Below are positions 1-5,713 of a DNA stretch of 6,739 nt, piece after piece. Numbering within the stretch: the first letter of the stretch is position 1; each line of letters begins with the position of its first letter. The stretch is from Thermoproteota archaeon (GTDB taxonomy: Archaea > Thermoproteota > Thermoprotei_A > Sulfolobales > Acidilobaceae): NCBI GenBank assembly GCA_013152575.1, contig JAADGB010000026.1:1-6739 (forward strand), written 5' to 3'. Under the pieces are notes generated by a model that was not told the DNA's origin, did no database searches, and saw only the letters and a program-made list of their open reading frames with translations. The position numbers and the translations under genes are program-made.

Positions 1-748
1 CAATCCTCGTTAGCAGGGCCCGATCGAGTCCTAGGCATTTAGAGGCCATCTTATCCGCAAGCTTATTGCGCCCCGTGAATAGGCAAGCCGTGAGCTTCTC
101 GAAACACTCGTCGCCCTCCCTCCACTCCCTAACCCTCTCTAGGAATACTATAGAGCCGTGGACGTCGGGGCGGGGATAGAACCATTCTCGGGGGAGGCGT
201 GCAACCTCAGTAACCCTAAAGTACCTTTTAACGAGGAGAGTCAGCCTACCGTAATCCTGGGAGCCCGGCTCGGCTAACACTCTCTTCGCAACCTCCAACT
301 GTAGGCCCAAGAGAGCCTTCGAGATATGATTATTCCTTGCAGATGCTGAGATTATCCTTGAAGATTCACTATAGGGAGTGTTCGAGTAATAGCCTGGTAT
401 CTTAGCATACGATAGGAACCGTACACCATCTCCCAGCACAATCGAGGAACCAGTATCTTGAAGGAGGCTGGCAGCTACTGCTGCTAGCTCGCTGTCAACC
501 TCCACCCCTATAACTCCTCCTACTCTCCTAGCGACATAGTAGGTGAGGTGGCCGGGACCAGTCCCTATCTCCGCCACGGGATAACCTAGTAGACCGGCGA
601 CCTTCTCGGAGAACACCTCTATGCCTCTCTTGTTTACTAGGAAGACCTGGCCAAGCCTGGGATTAGGCCTCCTCCCAAGCAGGGAGAACAAGTGCTTGAT
701 CCAGGAGTAAAGATTTGTAGGATTGTCGGGGAGGGTTGGGTACTTCAT
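1..748 (-). CDS. ksgA: 16S rRNA dimethyladenosine transferase KsgA/Dim1 (C-terminus cut by window edge)
   Basis: This enzyme uses S-adenosylmethionine to dimethylate the two adjacent adenosines in the 3'-terminal helix of 16S rRNA late in small-subunit assembly. I translated 249 codons with no interruption; the reading frame leaves the window, so the last few dozen residues are missing. Family signatures are LGQVFLVNK at residues 32-40 (usual LGQxFL), the SAM loop EIGTGPGHLT at 60-69, the acidic motif GVEVDSEL at 81-88, GD at 106-107, catalytic motif IV as NTPY at 123-126, EVAKRVLAEPGSQDYGRL at 152-169 and FYPRPDVHGSIV at 190-201. Threonine in NTPY is unusual (the family mostly has NLPY or NIPY). 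The ATG start lies in the ATGA overlap with the upstream DUF655 stop, which suggests coupled translation. AGGAG abuts the ATG, too close to be an ideal Shine-Dalgarno. Identification is firm. Confidence 0.95.
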   Translation of the reverse strand, partial: MKYPTLPDNPTNLYSWIKHLFSLLGRRPNPRLGQVFLVNKRGIEVFSEKVAGLLGYPVAEIGTGPGHLTYYVARRVGGVIGVEVDSELAAVAASLLQDTGSSIVLGDGVRFLSYAKIPGYYSNTPYSESSRIISASARNNHISKALLGLQLEVAKRVLAEPGSQDYGRLTLLVKRYFRVTEVARLPREWFYPRPDVHGSIVFLERVREWREGDECFEKLTACLFTGRNKLADKMASKCLGLDRALLTRI

Positions 749-1641
749 CTCCTAAACCTTACTCTCTCCTTCTCGATCCTATCGAAGTAGTCGAGAAATG
801 GCGCGTCGGGGGTTGGAGGCTTGATAAACAAGTAGTATTTCGCCTCGCCCTTGATCTCCTCCAATATCTTCTCTGTAAGGGCCTCAACGGGGTCCGTCTT
901 CAACACCTTCTTAACCTCTTCAAGCGACCTGAAGGGCCTCTGGCTCCTAATTCTCAAGAGTGACATTAGCGTCCTCTTGCCAACACCCTTCAGTAACGCT
1001 AGACTGTGCAGACGTATGTTGATCGGCTGGGCTATGTTGAAGAATGTGACGAAGTCGAACTCCCTCTTCTTAATAATCCTAGTTATGGCCTCCTCAAGGT
1101 TCCTCTTAGCAAGATCCGATAACTCGTCATAGCGTAAGGGCCTCCTCGGCACAACCACAATCTTCTCGGGCAGATTCTTCTCCTGGGCCACACTCTTCAA
1201 CGCTTCAGGCCTATCCAACACTATTATTCTGGGGTCAGCAGCCTCAAGATCCATCCTGAGAATCTCTACCAGCTCCTTATCCCTATAGTTTAGGGGAAGA
1301 CAGTAGATTCTACGATCAGCGCCGGGCAGGCAGGCTAGGAGTGCAGTCACCCTCCTCGGCCTAGGAGATCGTGGGCTAGGTGGTAATACAACGGTTCTGG
1401 GAACCTCCCTTGCAAGCGTAACCTCCTCTAACAGGTCAACCTCCTCCAGAGGGACACCATCGGCTAGGGTGAGCCTACGAGTCCCGACAACCTGGGCTAT
1501 GGGAGTCTCCCTATGCTCTCTATGAGGGTCTGCATAGTACCCGGTAGGCATGTAGTCGAGTACGAGGGCTGTCCTCTCAAGCTCAGCTGGATGCGGCTCG
1601 GGCCTAGCAGGCCTCCTCGGATCTCTAAGCTGCCTCGTCAT
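745..1641 (-). CDS. DUF655 family protein with helix-hairpin-helix motif and an enlarged central segment
   Basis: DUF655 proteins are small archaeal proteins of unproven function, often encoded between rpo4 and ksgA, with an OB-like N-terminal region and a helix-hairpin-helix that suggests RNA or DNA binding. Here the N-terminal core is at about 22-72 (VLDYMPTGYYAD at 27-38, ETPIAQVVG at 45-53). The C-terminal core is at about 160-273, with YDELSDLAKRNLEE at 171-184, FFNIAQPINIRLHSLALL at 200-217, the hairpin LLKGVGKRTLMSLL at 216-229, and a YYLFIKP end at 269-275. At 298 residues it is clearly longer than the roughly 180-200 I expect. The extra is a 22-residue Arg/Pro-rich N-terminus, a segment at about 75-160, and a charged C-terminal tail. 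The start is the only ATG after an in-frame TGA nine codons upstream, preceded by GGTGG with 7-nt spacing. The stop overlaps the ksgA start. Function within the operon is inferred only: ribosome assembly or rRNA handling. Confidence 0.88.
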   Translation of the reverse strand: MTRQLRDPRRPARPEPHPAELERTALVLDYMPTGYYADPHREHRETPIAQVVGTRRLTLADGVPLEEVDLLEEVTLAREVPRTVVLPPSPRSPRPRRVTALLACLPGADRRIYCLPLNYRDKELVEILRMDLEAADPRIIVLDRPEALKSVAQEKNLPEKIVVVPRRPLRYDELSDLAKRNLEEAITRIIKKREFDFVTFFNIAQPINIRLHSLALLKGVGKRTLMSLLRIRSQRPFRSLEEVKKVLKTDPVEALTEKILEEIKGEAKYYLFIKPPTPDAPFLDYFDRIEKERVRFRR

Positions 1642-1648
1642 CGGCGTA

Positions 1649-1653
1649 CCACC
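1649..1653 (-). promoter_or_regulatory. Shine-Dalgarno for the DUF655 gene
   Basis: On the minus strand GGTGG (within GAGGGTGG, to 1656) lies 7 nt before the ATG at 1641. It matches the archaeal anti-Shine-Dalgarno and supports this start. The 76-nt gap to the upstream rpo4 stop shows no convincing TATA box. Confidence 0.55.
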
Positions 1654-1717
1654 CTCAGCCCACTCTAATCAATACACTGGGGGAGTAATGAATGTGAGGA
1701 TTTTCCCCATTTTACGA

Positions 1718-2077
1718 TTATTCTTCAGGAAACGTTGAGTTACAATAATCTGTTATCGAGTCTAGAATCTTACTAACTAGTTCCTCGTCGTAAACGAACT
1801 CCTTCTTCATAGATAGAATGCTTCTAACCTCGCCTGGATCAGATGGGCATATATTCGCTACGACAACCGCGAGGTCCTCGTCGAGGCCGAGCTCGACGAG
1901 CTTCTTAACAGTCTCCCTGGCCTTCTCGGGATCCTTGTCACCGAATAGCCTGAGGTAGTTCAGAGTCTTATCTACGGTGATTATGATGCCGAACTCCTTC
2001 TCCCTAACCCTCTTCTCTAGGAGCTCCCGCGCTTCGGAGTAGGTGACGTATTTCTCCTTGATTATCTTACGCTCCAA
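1718..2077 (-). CDS. rpo4: DNA-directed RNA polymerase subunit Rpo4 (RpoF, Rpb4 homologue)
   Basis: Rpo4 pairs with Rpo7 to form the stalk of the archaeal RNA polymerase, which helps promoter opening, elongation and binding of the nascent RNA. The 119-residue length is typical. The HRDC-like fold signature is clear: an N-terminal strand and helix with EARELLEKR at 15-23, a central helix TVKKLVELGLDEDLAVVVANICP at roughly 56-78, and the conserved end GEVRSIL at 82-88 followed by the DEELVSKILDSI helix at 97-108. The start is TTG, unusual for such a core gene but decided by the sequence: an in-frame TAA lies two codons upstream, no other start codon follows in the N-terminal region, and a GGGTG Shine-Dalgarno sits 8 nt before it. 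It follows rpl21e by 45 nt and precedes the DUF655 gene by 76 nt, the usual archaeal neighbourhood. Confidence 0.95.
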   Translation of the reverse strand: MERKIIKEKYVTYSEARELLEKRVREKEFGIIITVDKTLNYLRLFGDKDPEKARETVKKLVELGLDEDLAVVVANICPSDPGEVRSILSMKKEFVYDEELVSKILDSITDYCNSTFPEE

Positions 2078-2085
2078 CGCTTATA

Positions 2086-2090
2086 CACCC
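2086..2090 (-). promoter_or_regulatory. Shine-Dalgarno that supports the TTG start of rpo4
   Basis: GGGTG on the minus strand lies 8 nt before the TTG at 2077. Because an in-frame TAA occupies 2081-2083, between this site and the TTG, translation cannot begin further upstream in this frame. Confidence 0.65.
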
Positions 2091-2122
2091 GGCCCTTGAA
2101 GATTATGTGGGGTTGGCTTCTA

Positions 2123-2422
2123 TTAGGCCTTTAATGGTCTGATGTGTTCTGGCGTTACTATTAGGAGCTTCTTCTTCCTACCCAGATATACTTCTACCTC
2201 GTAGGCCCTACCCCTCTTGCCGACGATCGTGCCAGTTAACCCGTGGAACCTCCTATGGGGCATTGCATAGTGGAAGGATGGGTCTATCTTTATCGCGACC
2301 TTGTCCCCGATCTTGTATGGGTATAGTAGCACGCTTAGCTTGGGTATTGCTCCCTTCTCGCGCACCTTCTTCCTCAGTAGCTTCCTCGTCCTATGCCTGT
2401 ATCCTCTCGGCGGCTTAACCAT
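2123..2422 (-). CDS. rpl21e: Large ribosomal subunit protein eL21
   Basis: eL21 is a small basic protein of the archaeal and eukaryotic large ribosomal subunit that binds 23S rRNA. The 99-residue product has the expected length, a strongly basic N-terminus (PPRGYRHRTRKLLRKKVREK at 4-23) that would thread into rRNA, and the SH3-like barrel with conserved YKIGDKVAIKIDPSFHYAMP at about 36-55, HRRFHGLTGTIVGKRGRAYEV at about 56-76 and the closing TPEHIRPLK at 90-98. The ATG start is preceded by GGTAGGAG about 16 nt upstream and a weaker GAGTAGGT immediately before it. It starts 28 nt after the pus10 stop, so the two are probably cotranscribed; rpo4 follows after 45 nt. The call rests on near-complete conservation of the family pattern. 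Confidence 0.97.
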   Translation of the reverse strand: MVKPPRGYRHRTRKLLRKKVREKGAIPKLSVLLYPYKIGDKVAIKIDPSFHYAMPHRRFHGLTGTIVGKRGRAYEVEVYLGRKKKLLIVTPEHIRPLKA

Positions 2423-2450
2423 ACCTACTCAACCCCATACTCCTACCAGC

Positions 2451-3776
2451 TTATGCTCCGGGTTTTAAAGTAGAGGGTTCTATACTAGGGTGTTCCACGT
2501 GGACTACATCTAGTTCAACGCATTCAGCTGCGATGCCGAGCACCTCTGAGAAGCTGGGAGTGGTCCTGCCCCCATCACCCGAGACTAGCTCCTTAACATA
2601 TAGGCCCCCATCAGCTGCTATGAGGCACTCCGCGACATTATCCATAATCTTCCTGCACTTAACGCTATGCACCCTCCTCTTACGCAGTATATCGGGCCTC
2701 CTATGGAGAACCCTCCTAGGCGTCCTCTGGAGTATGAGTCTATTACTGAAGAATTCACTCAGCCTCGACAACTCATCGGAGCCTATATCATCCTCGAAGG
2801 CCACGAGAGCCTTGTACACCTTCCTCTTCTGGGAGAAGTCCTCCTTGTATAATCTGACCTCGCGGCGTGATGCGAAGCCCTCGACAACAAACTCTACGAG
2901 TCCCCTAGCCTCGGAATTAACCGCCTCTACTAGCCTGTCCAGAGGGACCCTCCTTCTCCGCGGTGCCTTCAGCTCGATCAATGCAGGCCTCCCGGAGCCA
3001 AGCATTCTAGCATCAATATCCTCCCTTCCAGAAGCGTGTAGTATGAGCCTCTCACTGCCAGTCTCCCTCATTAAACCCCATGCGGCCTGCTCAACGCTGA
3101 AATACCGGGGTCCCTCCGGGCTAGGCCAGTAGGCCTGACTTATGAATCGAGCCTTCTTCCAATACCTCACCTTGAGGAACAAACTGTTCACTTGTAGCTC
3201 TAGTTCACCGCTTGGATAATATACTAGCAGGGTAGCCTCCGGCTCGTTGAACTCAGGCTTCATCTCGTCATCCATCATAAGCTTGCCCACTTCACGCCTT
3301 ATCTCAGCCTTAATACTCTCCCCGTAGGGTAAGCCGAACTCCAGCCTGATACTCCTCTCCCTCTCCTCAATATCCCCCTCCAGCTTCACACCAACAATAT
3401 ACCTAGTTACATCATACGCCCTCAGCAACGGTTTACCATGGCGGGCAGCACTGGCAATGACTTCCTCTAGCCTTCCACCACATATGTAGCACTCCCTAGC
3501 CTTCAACTCATCGCCGAAGAGCTTCTCGTAGAGGGGAGCCGCCTGCTCTCCAATATTCGGGGCGACACTCTTGAACTTCTCCAGTGCATCAGGTTCTTTA
3601 CGCCAGATCCTATCGTGGAGGCCCATGACTATCACTCGCTTCAGAGCGTCACCCCTCTCCTTGTTGCTCCACCCATAGCCGAGCCCGGCGAATAGCCTGC
3701 CCAGGCATCGATCGCATAATGGATACTTCTTCAAGACCTCGAAGGCCTTCTCCACTACCCCACTGCTTCCTTCCAA
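2451..3776 (-). CDS. pus10: tRNA pseudouridine synthase Pus10
   Basis: Archaeal Pus10 isomerises uridine 54 and/or 55 in the T-psi-C arm of tRNA. The 441-residue product begins with a zinc-binding site from two CxxC pairs (C21/C24 in YPLCDRCLGR, C96/C99 in ECYICGG), then a THUMP-like tRNA-binding region at about 105-215. The catalytic domain carries HASGREDIDARMLGSGRP at 247-264; D253 is the likely catalytic aspartate by analogy with the GRxD motif of other pseudouridine synthases. RKVYKALV at 318-325 holds the conserved tyrosine, and GGLYVKELVSGDGGRTTPS at 390-408 is the C-terminal signature. The annotated TTG follows an in-frame TGA eight codons upstream, but it lacks a good Shine-Dalgarno. 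A GTG seven codons later (3755) is an alternative and would lose nothing conserved. Pus10 heads the operon with rpl21e, rpo4, DUF655 and ksgA. Confidence 0.95.
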   Translation of the reverse strand: MEGSSGVVEKAFEVLKKYPLCDRCLGRLFAGLGYGWSNKERGDALKRVIVMGLHDRIWRKEPDALEKFKSVAPNIGEQAAPLYEKLFGDELKARECYICGGRLEEVIASAARHGKPLLRAYDVTRYIVGVKLEGDIEERERSIRLEFGLPYGESIKAEIRREVGKLMMDDEMKPEFNEPEATLLVYYPSGELELQVNSLFLKVRYWKKARFISQAYWPSPEGPRYFSVEQAAWGLMRETGSERLILHASGREDIDARMLGSGRPALIELKAPRRRRVPLDRLVEAVNSEARGLVEFVVEGFASRREVRLYKEDFSQKRKVYKALVAFEDDIGSDELSRLSEFFSNRLILQRTPRRVLHRRPDILRKRRVHSVKCRKIMDNVAECLIAADGGLYVKELVSGDGGRTTPSFSEVLGIAAECVELDVVHVEHPSIEPSTLKPGA

Positions 3777-3811
3777 CCCTCTCTTCCCAGGGATGGATCA
3801 AACACTACCCC

Positions 3812-3826
3812 TAAATACCCTATACT
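3812..3826. promoter_or_regulatory. Candidate divergent promoter between pus10 and upp
   Basis: The 75-nt region 3777-3851 separates the two divergent starts. Its only clearly A/T-rich element is TAAATA at 3812-3817 (TATTTA on the minus strand), about 35 nt from each start codon, so it could serve as TATA box in either direction with a leader of about 10 nt each way. A second box, TATACT at 3821-3826, would suit a nearly leaderless upp transcript. The assignments come from spacing and composition only. Confidence 0.4.
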
Positions 3827-3835
3827 GTGTACACA
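3826..3835. repeat. Perfect 10-bp palindrome upstream of upp, possible operator
   Basis: TGTGTACACA is a perfect palindrome and overlaps a second one, ACATGT at 3833-3838. It lies between the TATA-like elements and the upp start, near the expected transcription start, where a bound repressor would block upp. No second copy was noticed in the window, so an operator role is only a suggestion. Confidence 0.3.
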
Positions 3836-3851
3836 TGTCTGTGGGCTTACC

Positions 3852-4493
3852 ATGGAGATAACCGTAATCGGGGAAACAGCTCCTATCGCAAGGTGGATTC
3901 TCCGTCATCTCCGGGATAAGAACGTTGGCGTCGAATCCTTCCGGGAATGGATGAAGAGGGCTGGCATAGTCCTGGCATCACACATGTCGAGCGAGATAGA
4001 GTGGAGAGAAGTCACAGTAACCACCCCACTAGAAGTTGAAGCTGTAGAGTATGAACCAGTGGAGAAACCACTACTTGTAGGAATACTAGGCGCATCCATA
4101 CCACTCCTAGAAGGATTCGAAACAGTATACCCAGGTGCACCAGTCGGTCTAGTTGCGGCCAGGAGAATCGAGGAGGGAGAGAAGCTCGAAATCAAAGTAT
4201 ACTATGAAAGGCTGCCTGCAAAGCACGCCGGGACAGCAATACTCGTCGATCCAATGCTAGCAACCGGCTACACGATCGCGGCAGTAGCAGACCTACTAGC
4301 TAAGAGGGGTGTGAAAAGAATCGTTGTCGGCACAGTCATCGCCTCTAGAGCAGGGCTGAGCTACCTACAGGCTAGGGGAGGCATAGACGCAGTCTATACC
4401 CTCGCAATCGACCCCGAGCTGAACGACAAGTACTTCATAGTCCCAGGCCTAGGTGACGCTGGAGACAGAAGCCTAGGCGTAGTCCCAGGCTAA
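3852..4493 (+). CDS. upp: Uracil phosphoribosyltransferase
   Basis: The enzyme salvages uracil by joining it to PRPP to give UMP and pyrophosphate in the cytosol. Length (213 residues) and pattern fit the archaeal enzymes: LRDKNVGVESFREWMKRAG at 20-38, SIPLLEGFETVYPGAPVG at 82-99, AARR at 102-105, the PRPP-binding loop ILVDPMLATG at 130-139, AIDPELNDKYFIVPGLGDAG at 185-204 and the uracil-recognition end GDAGDRSLG at 201-209. Two departures stand out. The pyrophosphate loop reads GILGASIP at 77-84 where relatives have ILRA, so the arginine is replaced by G80, and the terminal DRxFG has Leu for Phe. The ATG has little Shine-Dalgarno signal, consistent with a short-leader or leaderless transcript. 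It diverges from pus10. Known relatives are activated by GTP and inhibited by CTP; whether this holds here is not visible. Confidence 0.92.
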   Translation: MEITVIGETAPIARWILRHLRDKNVGVESFREWMKRAGIVLASHMSSEIEWREVTVTTPLEVEAVEYEPVEKPLLVGILGASIPLLEGFETVYPGAPVGLVAARRIEEGEKLEIKVYYERLPAKHAGTAILVDPMLATGYTIAAVADLLAKRGVKRIVVGTVIASRAGLSYLQARGGIDAVYTLAIDPELNDKYFIVPGLGDAGDRSLGVVPG

Positions 4494-4538
4494 AACCATC
4501 CAAGTATAATGAAAATAATAATGACAGCAGGAGACAAC

Positions 4539-4544
4539 TATATA
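4539..4544 (+). promoter_or_regulatory. Candidate TATA box for the transporter gene
   Basis: TATATA in the A/T-rich gap after upp. A start about 25 nt downstream would give a leader of about 40 nt containing the Shine-Dalgarno. Recognised only from composition and spacing. Confidence 0.35.
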
Positions 4545-4595
4545 CCACTAGCACATCGAAGCCAGATAACCAATGCCCACAGCCTATGGCTACTA

Positions 4596-4602
4596 GTGAT
4601 GG
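4596..4602 (+). promoter_or_regulatory. Shine-Dalgarno of the transporter gene
   Basis: GTGATGG, matching the archaeal AGGAGGTGAT complement, lies 6 nt before the ATG at 4609. An in-frame TGA at 4597-4599 lies inside it and rules out any start further upstream. Confidence 0.65.
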
Positions 4603-4608
4603 TACAAT

Positions 4609-5709
4609 ATGCGGATCTCCCCAATAAGTCGCGGAAAAGACTCCAACCAACTACTCCTAACTGTATTCATTATACTAAATATAATATTGATAGCTGCAAA
4701 CCCTGGCCTAAGGCAAACAATGCGGTCGGAAGTAATCCTGTCAACTACACTCTCGCTTGCCGCGTTGATGGCCGCGAGCGTCGCATTAATCGACTCGGGT
4801 TACCCCAGCCTTTTACTCTCAAAGCTGATAATCAGGTTCAAGCATAACCCTGCCATAACCCTATGGATCCTCGCCGCGGCGAGCGGCCTACTCGCTGCGA
4901 TAACCATGAATGACGCGGTACTCTTCCTCTCAATACCACTCTCCATAGAGTTAGCGGAAGCCCTACACGGTGAGAAATCCCAGTATGCCGCGATAACCCT
5001 TCTAGGCGTAAACATAGGATCGGCGCTAACCCCAATGGGTAATCCCCAGAATCTCATGATAGCCTCCCACTACCACCTCGGTATTAGAGAGTTTATCGAG
5101 GGAATGCTGCCATTCACACTCATCGGATACCTCCTACTATTAGTATACATCATACCAGTAGGCATGAGAGCACATAGGGAACCAGAGGTTAAGGAGAGAA
5201 ACAACCTATCACTCCTCAAGCTAATAGCTGGCTTAGCTTCTATCACCGTAATCGTCATTGGTATCGACACGGGCAACCAGATCCAAGCGGCAGTTGCTGG
5301 TTTACTCCTCACCGCATTGACGACGCCAAGATCACTAGTGAGGGTGAATAAGGAGATACTAGCAATCATCGTATTGTTAATGATCGACTTCTACTATCTG
5401 GGGAGTAAAATAAACGGTTTCCTTCTCGATGGGGAGACTTCAGGATTAGGCATATTCGCCTGGGCCGTGATGCTCAGCCAGTTGATAGGGAACGTGCCAG
5501 CCACCTCACTCCTCATCAGCAAGACCGCTGACTGGCTATCCCTGAGTTACGCCGTGAACACTGGCGGAGTCATACTCATAACTGGATCCTATGCCAATCT
5601 TATCGCCTACAAGCTTTCTAAGGCCAGGCTCATGGAACTCCATAGGTACTTGATAGTGTATGGTGGCATCTTCCTCCTAGCAATACTCCTGTACATAACG
5701 TACATCTAG
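4609..5709 (+). CDS. Ion transporter superfamily permease (ArsB/NhaD/YbiR-like)
   Basis: A polytopic membrane protein of 366 residues, close in length to YbiR-type members of the ion transporter superfamily (arsenite, citrate, SLC13 and Na+/H+ antiporter NhaD relatives). Hydrophobic segments lie near 14-31, 43-62, 82-98, 102-116, 125-145, 165-186, 202-219, 224-238, 248-268, 280-300, 315-334 and 346-364. The two inverted halves show the family signature pairs: MNDAVLFLSIPL at 100-111 with NIGSALTPMGNPQNLMI at 135-151, and QLIGNVPATSLL at 291-302 with NTGGVILITGSYANLIAYKL at 317-336. The paired GNP and ITGSYAN loops are the expected re-entrant substrate-binding hairpins. The substrate cannot be read from sequence; no arsenic-resistance partner gene is nearby. 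It follows upp after 115 nt on the same strand, with its own promoter signals, and its stop lies four bases from the stop of the convergent phosphatase gene. Confidence 0.85.
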   Translation: MRISPISRGKDSNQLLLTVFIILNIILIAANPGLRQTMRSEVILSTTLSLAALMAASVALIDSGYPSLLLSKLIIRFKHNPAITLWILAAASGLLAAITMNDAVLFLSIPLSIELAEALHGEKSQYAAITLLGVNIGSALTPMGNPQNLMIASHYHLGIREFIEGMLPFTLIGYLLLLVYIIPVGMRAHREPEVKERNNLSLLKLIAGLASITVIVIGIDTGNQIQAAVAGLLLTALTTPRSLVRVNKEILAIIVLLMIDFYYLGSKINGFLLDGETSGLGIFAWAVMLSQLIGNVPATSLLISKTADWLSLSYAVNTGGVILITGSYANLIAYKLSKARLMELHRYLIVYGGIFLLAILLYITYI

Positions 5710-5713
5710 GAAC

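Larger units (their letters stand above)
4494..4608. other. A/T-rich intergenic region before the transporter
   Basis: This 115-nt gap holds no coding sequence that I can support, no hairpin followed by a T-run, and no C/D-box guide RNA pair. It contains the candidate TATA box and the Shine-Dalgarno of the transporter gene, so the transporter is probably transcribed at least partly on its own. Confidence 0.5.

Noticed and set aside
1669..1710. A 13-codon ATG reading frame on the minus strand in the gap between rpo4 and the DUF655 gene.
   Set aside because: It has no clear Shine-Dalgarno and no recognisable peptide features, and frames this short arise by chance. Possible as a leader peptide but not supported.
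1701..1714. TTTTCCCCATTTT on the plus strand as a transcription terminator.
   Set aside because: It lies on the strand opposite to the only genes here, so it cannot end their transcripts, and on the coding strand it is an A/G-rich stretch.
2533..3132. A 199-residue open frame on the plus strand opposite pus10.
   Set aside because: Antisense to conserved Pus10 motifs, with Ser/Leu-rich low-complexity content typical of a shadow frame.
4494..4608. C/D-box guide RNA or tRNA in the A/T-rich gap after upp.
   Set aside because: GTGATGG resembles a C box, but no matching D box or guide spacing is present, and it is better explained as the Shine-Dalgarno of the transporter. No cloverleaf could be drawn.
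4509..4847. A 112-residue open frame on the plus strand overlapping the start of the transporter.
   Set aside because: Its product is unlike a folded protein and it overlaps the strongly supported transporter frame, which has the good Shine-Dalgarno. It is a shadow.
4609..5709. Calling the transporter an arsenite pump (arsB).
   Set aside because: The signature motifs are shared by the whole ion transporter superfamily, and there is no arsR, arsA or arsC nearby; the specific substrate is not supported.
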